A stretch of DNA of 16,870 bases from DAITAZ01 sp036824045 (GTDB lineage: Bacteria > Pseudomonadota > Gammaproteobacteria > Burkholderiales > Rhodocyclaceae), in assembly GCA_036824045.1 (NCBI GenBank), contig DAITAZ010000056.1, positions 1-16,870 on the forward strand, written 5' to 3'. The notes below the pieces were generated by a model. It made no database searches. It saw nothing but the letters and a program-made list of their open reading frames with translations, and was not told the DNA's origin. This document shows, piece by piece, positions 6,827 through 14,880 of the stretch (position 1 is the first letter of the stretch; each line of letters opens with the position of its first letter). The translations under genes and the position numbers were made by a program.

Positions 6827-9180
6827 GGCGCTTGCCTGCCCCGGGGTGCGGCCATGGCAGCGGAAATGAGCAGCGCGAGAATGGCGCCCGGCCCCACTGT
6901 CACGCCCATGGCATGCAACACCGGTACCTGGGAGAAGGCCAGTACGCCGAAGCCGATCACCGTGGTGATGTTGGCCAGGAGCAGGGAGGCCAGGGTGGAG
7001 GGCTCCAGGCTGGCACTGGTGCTTGCCCGATCGAAGAAGAGAGCGTAGTTGGAACCCACGGCCACGATGAGCAGGATGCCCACGAGGTGCAGCAGCGTCA
7101 TCCGCTCGCCGGCCAGTGCAAGTCCGCCCACCACCAGCAGCACTGCCATCAGCAGGGGCGTGAGCACCCTTAACAGGCGCGGCAGGGAGCGCAGGGTTGC
7201 GGCCAGGAGCAGCACGATCACCAGGGCGCCGGCCAGGGAGAGCAGGATCGCCTCGTTCAGGTAGTTGCCGTACAAACGGGTGGATTCGTCCAGGAGGTCC
7301 ACGAACAGGGTGTCGGCCTGGCCGGCAAGGGCGGTGCGTACGGCGGCAGCGTCGATGTCCTGTGCCTGTCCGTCTGCAAGGGGCGCGCGCAGGGGCAACA
7401 GCACGCTCCAGCCAGCGGCCCTTTGCAGGATCAGGGAGTCGCTGGCGAGCGCCAGGGTGCTGCCCGTCAGGGTTTCCCGGTCGAGCAGCGGCTGATGCCG
7501 GGCAGCTTCCACGTCGGCCAGGAAGTGCTCGAGCTTGGCCGGCTGCAAGGGCAGCCCGGCCAGTGCGGCGGGCAGGCGGGCCGCCAGCAGTTCGCGGCTG
7601 GGCAGGGCCTGCTGGCGTGCCCTTTGGGTGGCCTCGCTGGGCAGGAAGCGGGCGGGGTTTTCGAAGCCGCCGATGACGCGGCTACCCACCAGGGGTTGCA
7701 ATGCCCGGGCGGCGGTTTCGGCGGCGACCAGCGCGGCATCCTGGCTGGGAGCGCTCACCACCACCAGGTAGCGCAGATCCGGCGCTCCAAGCTCGCTACG
7801 CAAGGCGTGGTCCAGCGCCTTGGCTTCCTCTGGCACCGGGCTGAGGCTGGAGAGCCCCGGGTTCCACAGATCGTTGCGATGGGTGAAGACGGCAGCGACG
7901 GCGATCAGGCACAAGGCCCCCAGTGCCCAGCGCAGCGCTCCGGCGCGGCCTACCAGAGTGCTGAGGCGATTGCCGATGCCGTCGAGGGGGCGGATGGCCA
8001 GATGTGCGGGACACAGGTGGGGCACCACGAAACGGGTGCTGAGTGCCGCAGCCAGCAGTCCTGCGATGGAGTAGAGCCCCAGTTGCGCCAGCCCCGGGAA
8101 ACCCGAAAAGAGCAGCGCCGAAAAACCGCACACCGAAGTGGCGACGCCCAGCCGGATGGTGGGCCAGAAGCGCTGCATCCACGCCTCGCGCCCCAAGCCC
8201 TGGCGCCCGGACTGGACGAAGTAATAGATGGTGTAATCCACCGCCTCGCCGATCAGCGTTGTGCCAAAGCCGATGGTGATGCCATGGACGGCGCCAAAGC
8301 CCAGGCTGACCGCCACGATCCCCGCCAGGGCGCCGGTGGCCACCGGCAGGAGCCCCAGGGCCAGCGCCACGGGGGATCGGTAGACGGCCAGCAGCAACAT
8401 CACCACGCCTGCCGTGCACAACAGCGAGAGGCGGGTGATCTCGCTGCGGATGCGGGCTCGGGCGTCCACCGAGAACACAGGCGAGCCGGACATCAGCACC
8501 CGCCCGTCCGTCACCCCCTCGCGCGCGGCCAGTTCGGCAAAAGCCTGGCCGATGGCGGCAAGCGCGGCCTCCTGGGCGTCCGTATCGGAGCCGGCGGCGC
8601 GGGTCTGGGCGAGGAGGATGGCGCGCTTGCCGTCCCGCGAGAACCAGACCCCATCGCGGCTGGGTGGCCCGCCGCCTTCGCTCAGGTTGCCCAGCAGTTC
8701 CATCAGTTCGCCAGTCGGGTCCCGGCTCAGCAGGCCTTTCACCATCAGTCCGGCGGGGGAGGCGAGCAGATCGATGCTGTTGCCGATGGCTTCCCGCAGT
8801 CCGTCCACGCTGAAGCGTTCGGGCCCGACGGCGGGACTCAGCAGATAGCGGTAGCTGAAGAGGATTTCCCGGTCCCGGACCATGGCGGCGGCGTCGCCAT
8901 TGCGGACGGAACTGAACTGGCTGCTGGCGCGCATGCGCTCGGCCAGGCCCCGGGAGAGGGTGGCACGGGCGGTTTCATCGCCGCCCTCGATGCCGATGAG
9001 CAGCATGCGCGAGATGGCCCCGTCCTTGAACTGATCCACCAGCAACTGCTGTTCCGCCGTGGGGCTGCGCGGCATGAACACCGACATGTCCGCCGTGTAG
9101 TGGGTGCGCAGGGCAATCAGGCCGCCGGTCACCATGGCCAGCAGCCAGAGCAGGACGGCTGGCGTGAGCACCCGTTTCAT
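6823..9180 (-). CDS. MMPL/RND-family lipid exporter (COG4258 type)
   Basis: This 785-residue inner-membrane transporter has the repeated RND layout: a first membrane helix at residues about 4-24, a periplasmic domain to about 245, a bundle of helices from about 250 to 400, then a seventh helix, a second periplasmic domain and a final bundle. GEAVDYTIYYF in the first half carries the Asp-Tyr pair expected for proton coupling; the matching place in the second half reads GSNYALFFD. It is the size and type of the exporter found in APE and xanthomonadin clusters, proposed to move the pigment lipid from the inner membrane. It is flanked by ATGA overlaps with the LolA-like gene and the hydrolase gene, which fits a shared export route. 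The family call is firm; the cargo is inferred from context. Confidence 0.92.
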   Translation of the reverse strand: MKRVLTPAVLLWLLAMVTGGLIALRTHYTADMSVFMPRSPTAEQQLLVDQFKDGAISRMLLIGIEGGDETARATLSRGLAERMRASSQFSSVRNGDAAAMVRDREILFSYRYLLSPAVGPERFSVDGLREAIGNSIDLLASPAGLMVKGLLSRDPTGELMELLGNLSEGGGPPSRDGVWFSRDGKRAILLAQTRAAGSDTDAQEAALAAIGQAFAELAAREGVTDGRVLMSGSPVFSVDARARIRSEITRLSLLCTAGVVMLLLAVYRSPVALALGLLPVATGALAGIVAVSLGFGAVHGITIGFGTTLIGEAVDYTIYYFVQSGRQGLGREAWMQRFWPTIRLGVATSVCGFSALLFSGFPGLAQLGLYSIAGLLAAALSTRFVVPHLCPAHLAIRPLDGIGNRLSTLVGRAGALRWALGALCLIAVAAVFTHRNDLWNPGLSSLSPVPEEAKALDHALRSELGAPDLRYLVVVSAPSQDAALVAAETAARALQPLVGSRVIGGFENPARFLPSEATQRARQQALPSRELLAARLPAALAGLPLQPAKLEHFLADVEAARHQPLLDRETLTGSTLALASDSLILQRAAGWSVLLPLRAPLADGQAQDIDAAAVRTALAGQADTLFVDLLDESTRLYGNYLNEAILLSLAGALVIVLLLAATLRSLPRLLRVLTPLLMAVLLVVGGLALAGERMTLLHLVGILLIVAVGSNYALFFDRASTSASLEPSTLASLLLANITTVIGFGVLAFSQVPVLHAMGVTVGPGAILALLISAAMAAPRGRQAP

Positions 9181-9743
9181 GGGTTATCCATGGGCTCGAT
9201 GGTCATCACCGAGCGGTCTCCGTCCGCGAGCAGATACTCGATGGACTGCACCATCCCCTTGCTGCCGAAGAATGTGATCCGGCTGACCAGGGTGGCGATC
9301 TTCTGGTCGCTGGGCAGCAGGGTGAGCGACCAGCGGGCTTCGTTGCCGGTGATGCGCAGGGCGTAGTTGCGTTCCAGCACCGCCCGGTTGCCGGCCAGGG
9401 TGCCGCGCACACTCTCCACGAAGGCCTGCGCCTCCGGTTGTTCGGAAAGCCGCAGGGTGTACTTTTGCTTGCCGCGCTCGATGCTGAGGGTATCCCGGTC
9501 CAGTACCAGGAGTTCCTGTTTGGGCTGGAGCGTGCGCTTTTCGAGCCGGTCCGGCGCCACGTAGAGCAACTCGCCGGACGAAGCGACGGGTTTGTCCAGC
9601 AGCGCGATGTACTTCTTTTCGACAAACCTGGCGCGCCCGCCCTTGTGCTGGGCCAGGGCTCCCATGAGTTGGCCCACGTCGAAGGCCCAGGCGGGCAGGG
9701 CGAGGCAGGCGCAGAGGAGAGAGAGCAAGAGTTGTTTCATCAA
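9177..9743 (-). CDS. LolA-like outer-membrane lipid carrier protein
   Basis: This 188-residue protein begins with a clear signal peptide (MMKQLLLSLLCACLALPAWA, cleavage expected after residue 20), so it acts in the periplasm. The mature part has the alternating beta-strand pattern of LolA-related carriers, including ARFVEKKYIALLDKPVASSG and GELLYVAPDRLEKRTL, where the family's RF(xx)xK-type opening strand and the P-x-R-x-x-W/K strand are seen. LolA-related proteins form a half barrel that shields lipids during transit to the outer membrane. Such a gene next to an MMPL exporter is characteristic of APE clusters. It starts 12 bases after the acyltransferase stop and overlaps the exporter start as ATGA. 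It is not the housekeeping LolA, judging from its length and context. Confidence 0.85.
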   Translation of the reverse strand: MMKQLLLSLLCACLALPAWAFDVGQLMGALAQHKGGRARFVEKKYIALLDKPVASSGELLYVAPDRLEKRTLQPKQELLVLDRDTLSIERGKQKYTLRLSEQPEAQAFVESVRGTLAGNRAVLERNYALRITGNEARWSLTLLPSDQKIATLVSRITFFGSKGMVQSIEYLLADGDRSVMTIEPMDNP

Positions 9744-9755
9744 CGGCGGATTCCC

Positions 9756-10688
9756 TCAGGCGCGGGGAGCAGTGTTCCAGAAATCGAAAAAGTTGAACCA
9801 GTTGTACGGGGCCTGCCGGCAGTGATGCTCCAGGCGCGCAGCGTAGGCGTCCTGCGCAGCGAGGATGGCGCTCTCCCGCTGCTTGCGGTCCACCACACTG
9901 AAGTCTGCCAAAGGCTCAAAGTGGATGCGGTAGCGGTTTCCGCCCAGGTACAGGCCTGCCATGAAGAGAACCGGCCGGCGCAACATGGCTGCAACCCGGA
10001 ACGGCCCCAGCGGCAGCGGAGCCGGCCGGCCCAGGAAGGCGCACGCGCGGTGAGGATCATTCCCCAGGCCCCGGTCCGCCAGCATGCCCACCAGTTGCCC
10101 GGCTTCCAGCCGTTCCCGGGCCTGCAGCATGGACTCCATCCGCCCCAAAGGGATGATGTCCTGGACAGCGTTGGGGTTGATGGCGGCCAGTGTGGCGTTG
10201 ATCTTGCGCGCATTCTCCTCGAACATCAGCATGGCTACCTGCCGCTGGGTGGCCCTGCGCCCGAGGGCGCGCATGACCTCGAAGCTTCCGAGGTGGGCTC
10301 CGATGAGCAGCACGCCCTGGCCGCCGGAACAGGCGTTGGTGATGTGTTCTTCACCCACGATTTCGATGTCGTAGAGTTCGAAGCGCTCGTTGAGCAGATA
10401 CACCCGGTCGTGAATGGTGCTGGCGAAGCTGAACACATGGCGAAACTGATCCGCGAGCGTTGGCGCCCTGTCCAGTGCCCGCTGCAGGTAATCCCGGCCC
10501 GCCCGGCGTGCCTTGGGCGCGAAAGCCAGGAAATAGGCGGCGATGCCCACCAGCACCACGCGCCCGACCGCGCGGCCGAAGGTGAGCGAAATCCACACCA
10601 TCAGCCGCAGGATGGCCATGTTGCTGCGCTCCTTGCTGGTGGCCCAGGTGGCGGAAGCAGGCGCGGAACGGTTGCTCGTCGCGGTCAT
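9756..10688 (-). CDS. LpxL/HtrB-like lipid acyltransferase
   Basis: This 310-residue protein belongs to the LpxL/HtrB lysophospholipid acyltransferase family, which moves acyl chains from ACP to glycolipid acceptors at the inner membrane. The catalytic H-x4-E motif is GAHLGSFE, with His132 and Glu137, and a membrane-anchoring helix spans about residues 40-58. GMLADRGLG (175-183) and a PLPLGPFRVAAMLRRPV block follow as usual. In gammaproteobacterial APE clusters the acyltransferase is, as I recall, fused to a family 2 glycosyltransferase; no such domain is found here. It probably attaches the polyene or a fatty acid to the lipid carrier. The start at ATG 10688 overlaps the dehydratase stop as ATGA. 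An internal Met at residue 24 could also serve as start. Confidence 0.87.
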   Translation of the reverse strand: MTATSNRSAPASATWATSKERSNMAILRLMVWISLTFGRAVGRVVLVGIAAYFLAFAPKARRAGRDYLQRALDRAPTLADQFRHVFSFASTIHDRVYLLNERFELYDIEIVGEEHITNACSGGQGVLLIGAHLGSFEVMRALGRRATQRQVAMLMFEENARKINATLAAINPNAVQDIIPLGRMESMLQARERLEAGQLVGMLADRGLGNDPHRACAFLGRPAPLPLGPFRVAAMLRRPVLFMAGLYLGGNRYRIHFEPLADFSVVDRKQRESAILAAQDAYAARLEHHCRQAPYNWFNFFDFWNTAPRA

Positions 10689-10978
10689 GGCAGCGAAGGG
10701 GTCAGCACGCCCGAGGCAACCTTGCGCTCGCCCGCGCGCACGGCAAACTGAAGTCCGCCCCGGGCCCGGGGGCTGAAATCGAAGCTGAGAACTTCGCCGG
10801 GGCCCACCGGGCTGAGGAACTTGGCGTTATCCACCGTCCAGCCCCGGGGCGCGGACAGTTGCCGGGCAGCAAACAGGATGGCTTGATCCAGGATCACGAC
10901 CCCGGGAACGATGGGGCGCCCCGGAAAGTGCCCGGCAAAGGCGGGGTGGTCGTCAGGCACGCGCCACAGGCAGGTCAT
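10685..10978 (-). CDS. apeI: Short FabA/FabZ-motif dehydratase (ApeI-like)
   Basis: This is a 97-residue single hotdog domain. The motif GHFPGRPIVPGVVILDQAI (16-34) contains the FabA/FabZ catalytic His17 and, one turn into the helix, Asp31 at the place of the usual acidic residue. It is shorter than FabZ (about 150 residues), as expected for ApeI, which in characterised systems pairs with the ApeP dehydratase. The open frame continues far upstream of the real start; ATG 10978 is chosen because it overlaps the ligase stop as ATGA and fits the family's short N-terminus. It dehydrates 3-hydroxyacyl-ACP intermediates in polyene formation. Heterodimer formation with the ApeP-like protein encoded at 2050-2496 is an inference from known APE biochemistry. 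Confidence 0.87.
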   Translation of the reverse strand: MTCLWRVPDDHPAFAGHFPGRPIVPGVVILDQAILFAARQLSAPRGWTVDNAKFLSPVGPGEVLSFDFSPRARGGLQFAVRAGERKVASGVLTPSLP

Positions 10979-12324
10979 GTGTCCTCCCGCCTTGTCCGGG
11001 GGTGACGGGTGAGGAGGCCTTCGAGCGTTTCCCGCGGGAGCTTGCCGGTGCTGTTGCGGGGCATGGCTTCCAGGAGCACCAGGGGGCGCGGCAGGAAAAT
11101 GGGGTCGACCCGTTCCCGCAGCCGGGCAAGCAGCTCCCGCGTGCCGAGCCCCGGTGCGACGGCGAAGGCGGCCAGGCGGGTGACGCCACCGCCTGCGTCC
11201 AGCTCCGCCGGCATGAAGAAACAGCCGTCGGTCACGCCGGGCAGAGTCAGGAGCTGGTGGTTGAGGAAGGCAAGGGAGGTGCGCTTGCCCGCGATGTTGA
11301 CGAGATCCGCGGTGCGCCCGTGGAGCAGGAAGGTCTCGGGTCCGGTCATCTCGATCACGTCCGCCAGCGGGATGCGGCCTTCCACGTGGCCCCCGCAGGC
11401 GTAGTGGACGTCGCCCTCCCGTTCCAGGCGCACGTTTTCCAGCAATTGCCACGCCCTGCCTGCGGTGGTGCGGCGGCTGGCCAGTTGGCCACTTTCGGTG
11501 CAGCCGTAGATTTCCATCACCGGGGTTTGGAGCCGAGATTCCGCCCGGGCTGCGAGTTCCGGAGAGAGCGGGGCCGTAGCGCTCAATACCATGTGCAGCG
11601 GTGGAATCGTCACTTCCGCGTCGAGCAGCGTGCGCAGGTGAAAGGGGGTGGTCACCAGCATCCGCGGTGCCGGCACTGAATTCAGCGCCTGGGCAATGTC
11701 CAGTGGATAGAAGGGGTGGCCACCGTACACGGCGCATCCGCCAAGCAGTGCCAGCAGGACGCTGGATTCAAGCCCGTAGCTGTGCTGGGCGGGAACGGTG
11801 GCCACGATCGCGCAGGATATTTCCGGTAGCTGCAGGCGTCGTGCCTCGGCCAGCCCGTTGCGCACCAGGGCACCCCAGCTCTTGCGCTGGGGCACGGGCT
11901 TGCCGGTGGAGCCGGAGGTGAACAGGCACACCGCTTCCTGTTCGGCGGGGATTTCTGGCGGTGGCCAGACCCCGGCCGCCGGGGCCGCATCCACGGGGTA
12001 GTCCACCCGCTGCAAGGTGCCGGGTACCGCGGGGCCATCCGTCAGGTAATACACGTCGGGCGCGAATGCCTGTAACTCGGCCACCGTGCTGGCGGTTCGG
12101 CTGGCGGGGAGGAGGCTCGTCTTGCCCCGCACCAGCGCTGCCCCCAGCCCGACCATGAAGCGGTAGCGGTCCTGGCAGACGTTGAAAATGTGCCGGCCCC
12201 GGGGCAGCAGACTGGCCAGCCGGGCAACGTCCCCCAGGTACCGAGCGGCCGTCACGGGGCCTTCCGGCCCGTGGGCGATGACGGACGCCGGGCTTGGGTG
12301 GAGGGTGAGCGGCTGGGCGGACAC
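10975..12324 (-). CDS. apeH: Aryl/acyl-ACP AMP-forming ligase (ApeH-like)
   Basis: This 449-residue adenylate-forming enzyme activates a carboxylic acid with ATP and loads it on a carrier protein. The phosphate-binding loop FTSGSTGKP is at residues 135-143, the A5 motif YGCTES at 273-278, the A7 motif GRTADL at 336-341, and the C-terminal catalytic lysine is Lys428 in RNSTGKL. It is somewhat shorter than a full acyl-CoA synthetase, which is normal for APE ligases. The substrate is expected to be an aromatic acid such as a hydroxybenzoate or hydroxycinnamate; the sequence alone does not settle which. The start is GTG 12324, four bases after the stop of the membrane-protein gene, with AAAGGA about 10 bases upstream; longer in-frame starts would run into that gene. 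It ends in an ATGA overlap with apeI. Confidence 0.88.
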   Translation of the reverse strand: MSAQPLTLHPSPASVIAHGPEGPVTAARYLGDVARLASLLPRGRHIFNVCQDRYRFMVGLGAALVRGKTSLLPASRTASTVAELQAFAPDVYYLTDGPAVPGTLQRVDYPVDAAPAAGVWPPPEIPAEQEAVCLFTSGSTGKPVPQRKSWGALVRNGLAEARRLQLPEISCAIVATVPAQHSYGLESSVLLALLGGCAVYGGHPFYPLDIAQALNSVPAPRMLVTTPFHLRTLLDAEVTIPPLHMVLSATAPLSPELAARAESRLQTPVMEIYGCTESGQLASRRTTAGRAWQLLENVRLEREGDVHYACGGHVEGRIPLADVIEMTGPETFLLHGRTADLVNIAGKRTSLAFLNHQLLTLPGVTDGCFFMPAELDAGGGVTRLAAFAVAPGLGTRELLARLRERVDPIFLPRPLVLLEAMPRNSTGKLPRETLEGLLTRHPRTRREDT

Positions 12325-12328
12325 GGTG

Positions 12329-13060
12329 TTACTGTCCTTTCGCCATGCCGCAGTCACCCTCGGGCGGCAGCGCCGCAGCTTGCGGGTTGGGGGCCGCGGC
12401 ATCGCACCGCTGCTGCCGAGACGCCATGCTCAGGCGGAACGCCTGTACCGCCGCCAGCGGGCCCACCTGGTCTTCTGCCGGCAACACCCGCGTGCGTACG
12501 ATGTGCTCCGCCACGAACATCAGCGCCAGCATCGGCAGCGGCAGGATGTTGGCGAACACCGACCAGGCTTCCACGGGTGCAATGGCAAACAGGATCAGGG
12601 ACGTGAGCACGGTGAGTGCGAAGAACAGTGCCCAGGCCACGGTAACTTGGCGGGTGTAGCGCAGCACGGCGGGCGTCATGCGCGGATGAACAAATTCGGC
12701 AAACAGGGTGCACAGGGGCTTGCGGCCGGCGACCAAGGTTCGCCCGAACAGCAGGGCGAGGGCCCCGTTGACGCCCACGTGCTGAAGGAAGTACATCCAG
12801 CTTACATTGCGCTGCAGCAAGGGCCAGATCCAGATCAGCAGCCCCAGCCCCGCGACGGGCAGCAGCCAGCGGGCCAGGACGCTGGAGGACTGACGGGCGA
12901 AATCAAAGCCCAGCAGCAACAGCGGCGCCACCGCCAGCAGCACTGCCCAGTGGTCGGCGTGAGGCACCCGCGCACTGGTGTAATGGGCTGCGATGGCGTA
13001 GGCAATGACCACACCGCAGAGGGCAAGGCCCTTGAGCAGGGAGTGCCCCGCCAGCTTCAT
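12329..13060 (-). CDS. COG4648-type integral membrane protein of APE clusters
   Basis: This 243-residue protein has about six to seven hydrophobic segments, for example residues 8-25, 39-52, 62-80, 91-106, 140-162 and 164-184, followed by a polar, Ala/Pro-rich C-terminal tail of about 45 residues. It matches the pattern of the COG4648 predicted membrane protein that accompanies the ACP and ligase genes in APE clusters. No catalytic motif is seen and its function is unknown; a role in holding the synthase at the membrane or moving intermediates has no support in the sequence. ATG 13060 overlaps the stop of the second ACP gene as ATGA, and four bases separate its stop from the ligase start, so it is tightly coupled to both. 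Confidence 0.75.
   Translation of the reverse strand: MKLAGHSLLKGLALCGVVIAYAIAAHYTSARVPHADHWAVLLAVAPLLLLGFDFARQSSSVLARWLLPVAGLGLLIWIWPLLQRNVSWMYFLQHVGVNGALALLFGRTLVAGRKPLCTLFAEFVHPRMTPAVLRYTRQVTVAWALFFALTVLTSLILFAIAPVEAWSVFANILPLPMLALMFVAEHIVRTRVLPAEDQVGPLAAVQAFRLSMASRQQRCDAAAPNPQAAALPPEGDCGMAKGQ
12335..12340 (-). promoter_or_regulatory. Shine-Dalgarno deciding the GTG start of apeH
   Basis: AAAGGA on the minus strand ends 10 bases before GTG 12324 and lies inside the last codons of the COG4648 gene. It supports the GTG start over an ATG further upstream in the same frame (12402). Confidence 0.5.
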
Positions 13061-13338
13061 TGGGTGCGGTGGGCTGCGATGTGCTCAACCAGGCTGCGCA
13101 GGGAAGAGAAAATGCGCACGTTGTCTTCGCTGTCGGCACGGAGCTGGAATCCATAGCGCTTGGAAACCACAAGCGCGACTTCCAGGATGTCGATGGAGTC
13201 AAGGCCCAGGCCCTCGCCATAGAGGGGGGCGTCCGGTTCGATCTCGTCGGGCCCCATGTCCAGATTGAGGGCTTCGACCACGAGGCCGGCGACTTCGGCC
13301 AGCAGGGATTCGGTATCCGGTGTAGAGGTTGGATTCAT
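13057..13338 (-). CDS. Acyl carrier protein, second copy
   Basis: This 93-residue acyl carrier protein carries the phosphopantetheine attachment Ser48 in the motif GLGLDSIDILE, where APE carriers often read GLDSI(D/L). The domain begins near residue 11 and ends with the usual helix SLRSLVEHIAAH. It is separated from the upstream ketosynthase by 36 bases and overlaps the membrane-protein gene as ATGA. APE systems use two carrier proteins, and this is one of the pair; which of the two carries the starter and which the growing chain cannot be told from the sequence. It corresponds to either ApeE or ApeF. Confidence 0.9.
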   Translation of the reverse strand: MNPTSTPDTESLLAEVAGLVVEALNLDMGPDEIEPDAPLYGEGLGLDSIDILEVALVVSKRYGFQLRADSEDNVRIFSSLRSLVEHIAAHRTQ

Positions 13339-13374
13339 CGCGGGTCAGACTTTCAAGGCAAGCCGCAGTAGCGG

Positions 13375-14622
13375 TCAGGGGCGTTCAACGGCCCGGAAGG
13401 CCAGGACCGCATTGCTGCCCCCAAAGGCGAAGGAATTGGACAGGGCCGCCTGGGCCCCGGTGCCCCGCAGGGCCGTGGTCACGTGCCGTACGCCGTTGCA
13501 GGCGGGGTCGGGGTCATCCAGGTGGCCGGTGGGTGGAATGGCATCCTGTTGCAGTGCGAGCACCGAAATCAGGGCTTCGATCGCCCCGGCAGCCCCCATC
13601 AGGTGGCCATGCAGCGACTTGGTGGCACTGACGGGCAGGGCTTCGGCAAGTTCACCGAACACCTCGCGCAGGGCTTCCACTTCGATGGGATCGCCCTCCG
13701 GCGTCGCGGTGCCGTGCGCGTTGACGTAGCCGACATCACCCGGGGCCAGCCCTCCGTCCTGCAACGCCAGGCGAATGGCTCTCACCTGGCCGTCCTTGTG
13801 GGGCCGCACCAGATGGCTGTGATCGCAGGTGGCGCCGTAGCCGGCAAGCTCGGCGAGGATGGGTGCGCCGCGGGCGACGGCATGGTCCCAGTCTTCCAGC
13901 ACCAGGGCTGCGGCGCCTTCACCCAGTACGAGGCCCGCACGATCCCGGGAGAAGGGGCGGCAGGCCCGGTGCGCGGAGTGTTCATCTCCGGGGGCGAGCA
14001 CCCGCATGGCTTCCCAGGCGCGAATGACGCCGTAGGAGAGCGTCGCATCACCGCCGCCGGTCAGCATCACCGTGGCCTCGCCTTCACGGATGCGGCGGAA
14101 GGCTTCACCGATGGCGGCGGCCGCGGACGAGCAGGCTACCGAATAGGTCAGGCAGGAATTCCCCAGCCCGAGTTGCATGGCAAGATGCGACGCGGCAGCG
14201 TTGTTCATGCCGAGCACCACGGAGAGCGGTGACAGTCGCTCCTTGCCGCTCTGCCACATGTCGCGGAAGCCGCGGTCGAAGACCGGCATGCCGCCCACTC
14301 CGGTTCCCCAGGCAACCCCGCAGTCCGGCTTTGGCGTCTTGTCTGTGGCCAGGCCCGCATTGCGCCAGGCATCCATGCCGGCCACTGTGGCAAGCTGGCT
14401 GAAGCGGTCCATGGTGGCGGTGAGCGCTTTGCCCAGGATGGCCGGGCCGTCGAAACCGTCGCAATGCACGGCAGGCGTGGCGATGGGTTTCGGCGGTTCA
14501 TGGGAGGCGTACAGGCGAACGCAGGACTCGCCCGCGAGCATGCGCTGGAAGAAGTCGTCCACGTCCCGGCCGAAGGGGCTCACAAGCCCCAGGCCGGTGA
14601 CCGCCACGCGCCGTCTGGCCAT
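13375..14622 (-). CDS. apeR: FabF-like beta-ketoacyl-ACP synthase (ApeR-like)
   Basis: This complete 415-residue ketosynthase has the Cys-His-His set: Cys164 in YSVACSSAAAA, His303 in NAHGTATPEGD and His340 in HGHLMGAAG, with Lys335 in SATKSLHG. The SFAFGGSN loop near the C-terminus is intact. Known APE systems have a stand-alone synthase in addition to the ApeO-ApeC pair, used for early condensation with the aryl starter; this gene, placed between the two carrier-protein genes, fits that role. It starts at ATG 14622, three bases after the first ACP stop, and ends 36 bases before the second ACP. It could also be a housekeeping-type FabF, but its position within the operon argues for the pathway role. 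Confidence 0.92.
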   Translation of the reverse strand: MARRRVAVTGLGLVSPFGRDVDDFFQRMLAGESCVRLYASHEPPKPIATPAVHCDGFDGPAILGKALTATMDRFSQLATVAGMDAWRNAGLATDKTPKPDCGVAWGTGVGGMPVFDRGFRDMWQSGKERLSPLSVVLGMNNAAASHLAMQLGLGNSCLTYSVACSSAAAAIGEAFRRIREGEATVMLTGGGDATLSYGVIRAWEAMRVLAPGDEHSAHRACRPFSRDRAGLVLGEGAAALVLEDWDHAVARGAPILAELAGYGATCDHSHLVRPHKDGQVRAIRLALQDGGLAPGDVGYVNAHGTATPEGDPIEVEALREVFGELAEALPVSATKSLHGHLMGAAGAIEALISVLALQQDAIPPTGHLDDPDPACNGVRHVTTALRGTGAQAALSNSFAFGGSNAVLAFRAVERP

Positions 14623-14625
14623 CGA

Positions 14626-14880
14626 TCAGCCGGCTTTGGCCGCGGCGGACTGGGCCTGGAATTGCTCAATCAGGGTGAGCAACTCCGCTACCGTCTTGGG
14701 TGTGGCGGTGGCGTCGGTGAGGTCCAGGCCGAGCTTGTCTTCGAACTCGAACAGCAGTTCGAGCAGCATGAGGGAATCAATGCCCAGTTCTTCGAGAGTC
14801 GTTTCCGGAAGTACCCGGGTCGGGTCAATATCCATGCGGTCTTTGAGGAACCCGCGAACGATCTCGATAGATTCAGCCAT
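14626..14880 (-). CDS. Acyl carrier protein, first gene of the operon
   Basis: This 84-residue acyl carrier protein has the phosphopantetheine site Ser36 in ELGIDSLMLLELLFEF. The four-helix pattern is complete, with a short Ala-rich C-terminal tail. The frame is open further upstream (an ATG at 14988), but the ATG at 14880 gives the normal carrier-protein N-terminus; the longer version would add a Cys- and Arg-rich stretch unlike the family. No strong Shine-Dalgarno sequence is seen. As the first gene after a 114-base non-coding gap, it is probably the start of the APE operon. It differs clearly from the second carrier protein, so the two are probably not interchangeable. Confidence 0.88.
   Translation of the reverse strand: MAESIEIVRGFLKDRMDIDPTRVLPETTLEELGIDSLMLLELLFEFEDKLGLDLTDATATPKTVAELLTLIEQFQAQSAAAKAG

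Noticed and set aside
7423..9366. 647-codon open frame on the plus strand opposite the exporter
   Set aside because: Its translation is Gly/Gln/His-rich low complexity without any domain, typical of the antisense shadow of high-GC genes. The minus strand encodes a complete MMPL exporter with membrane helices and family motifs.
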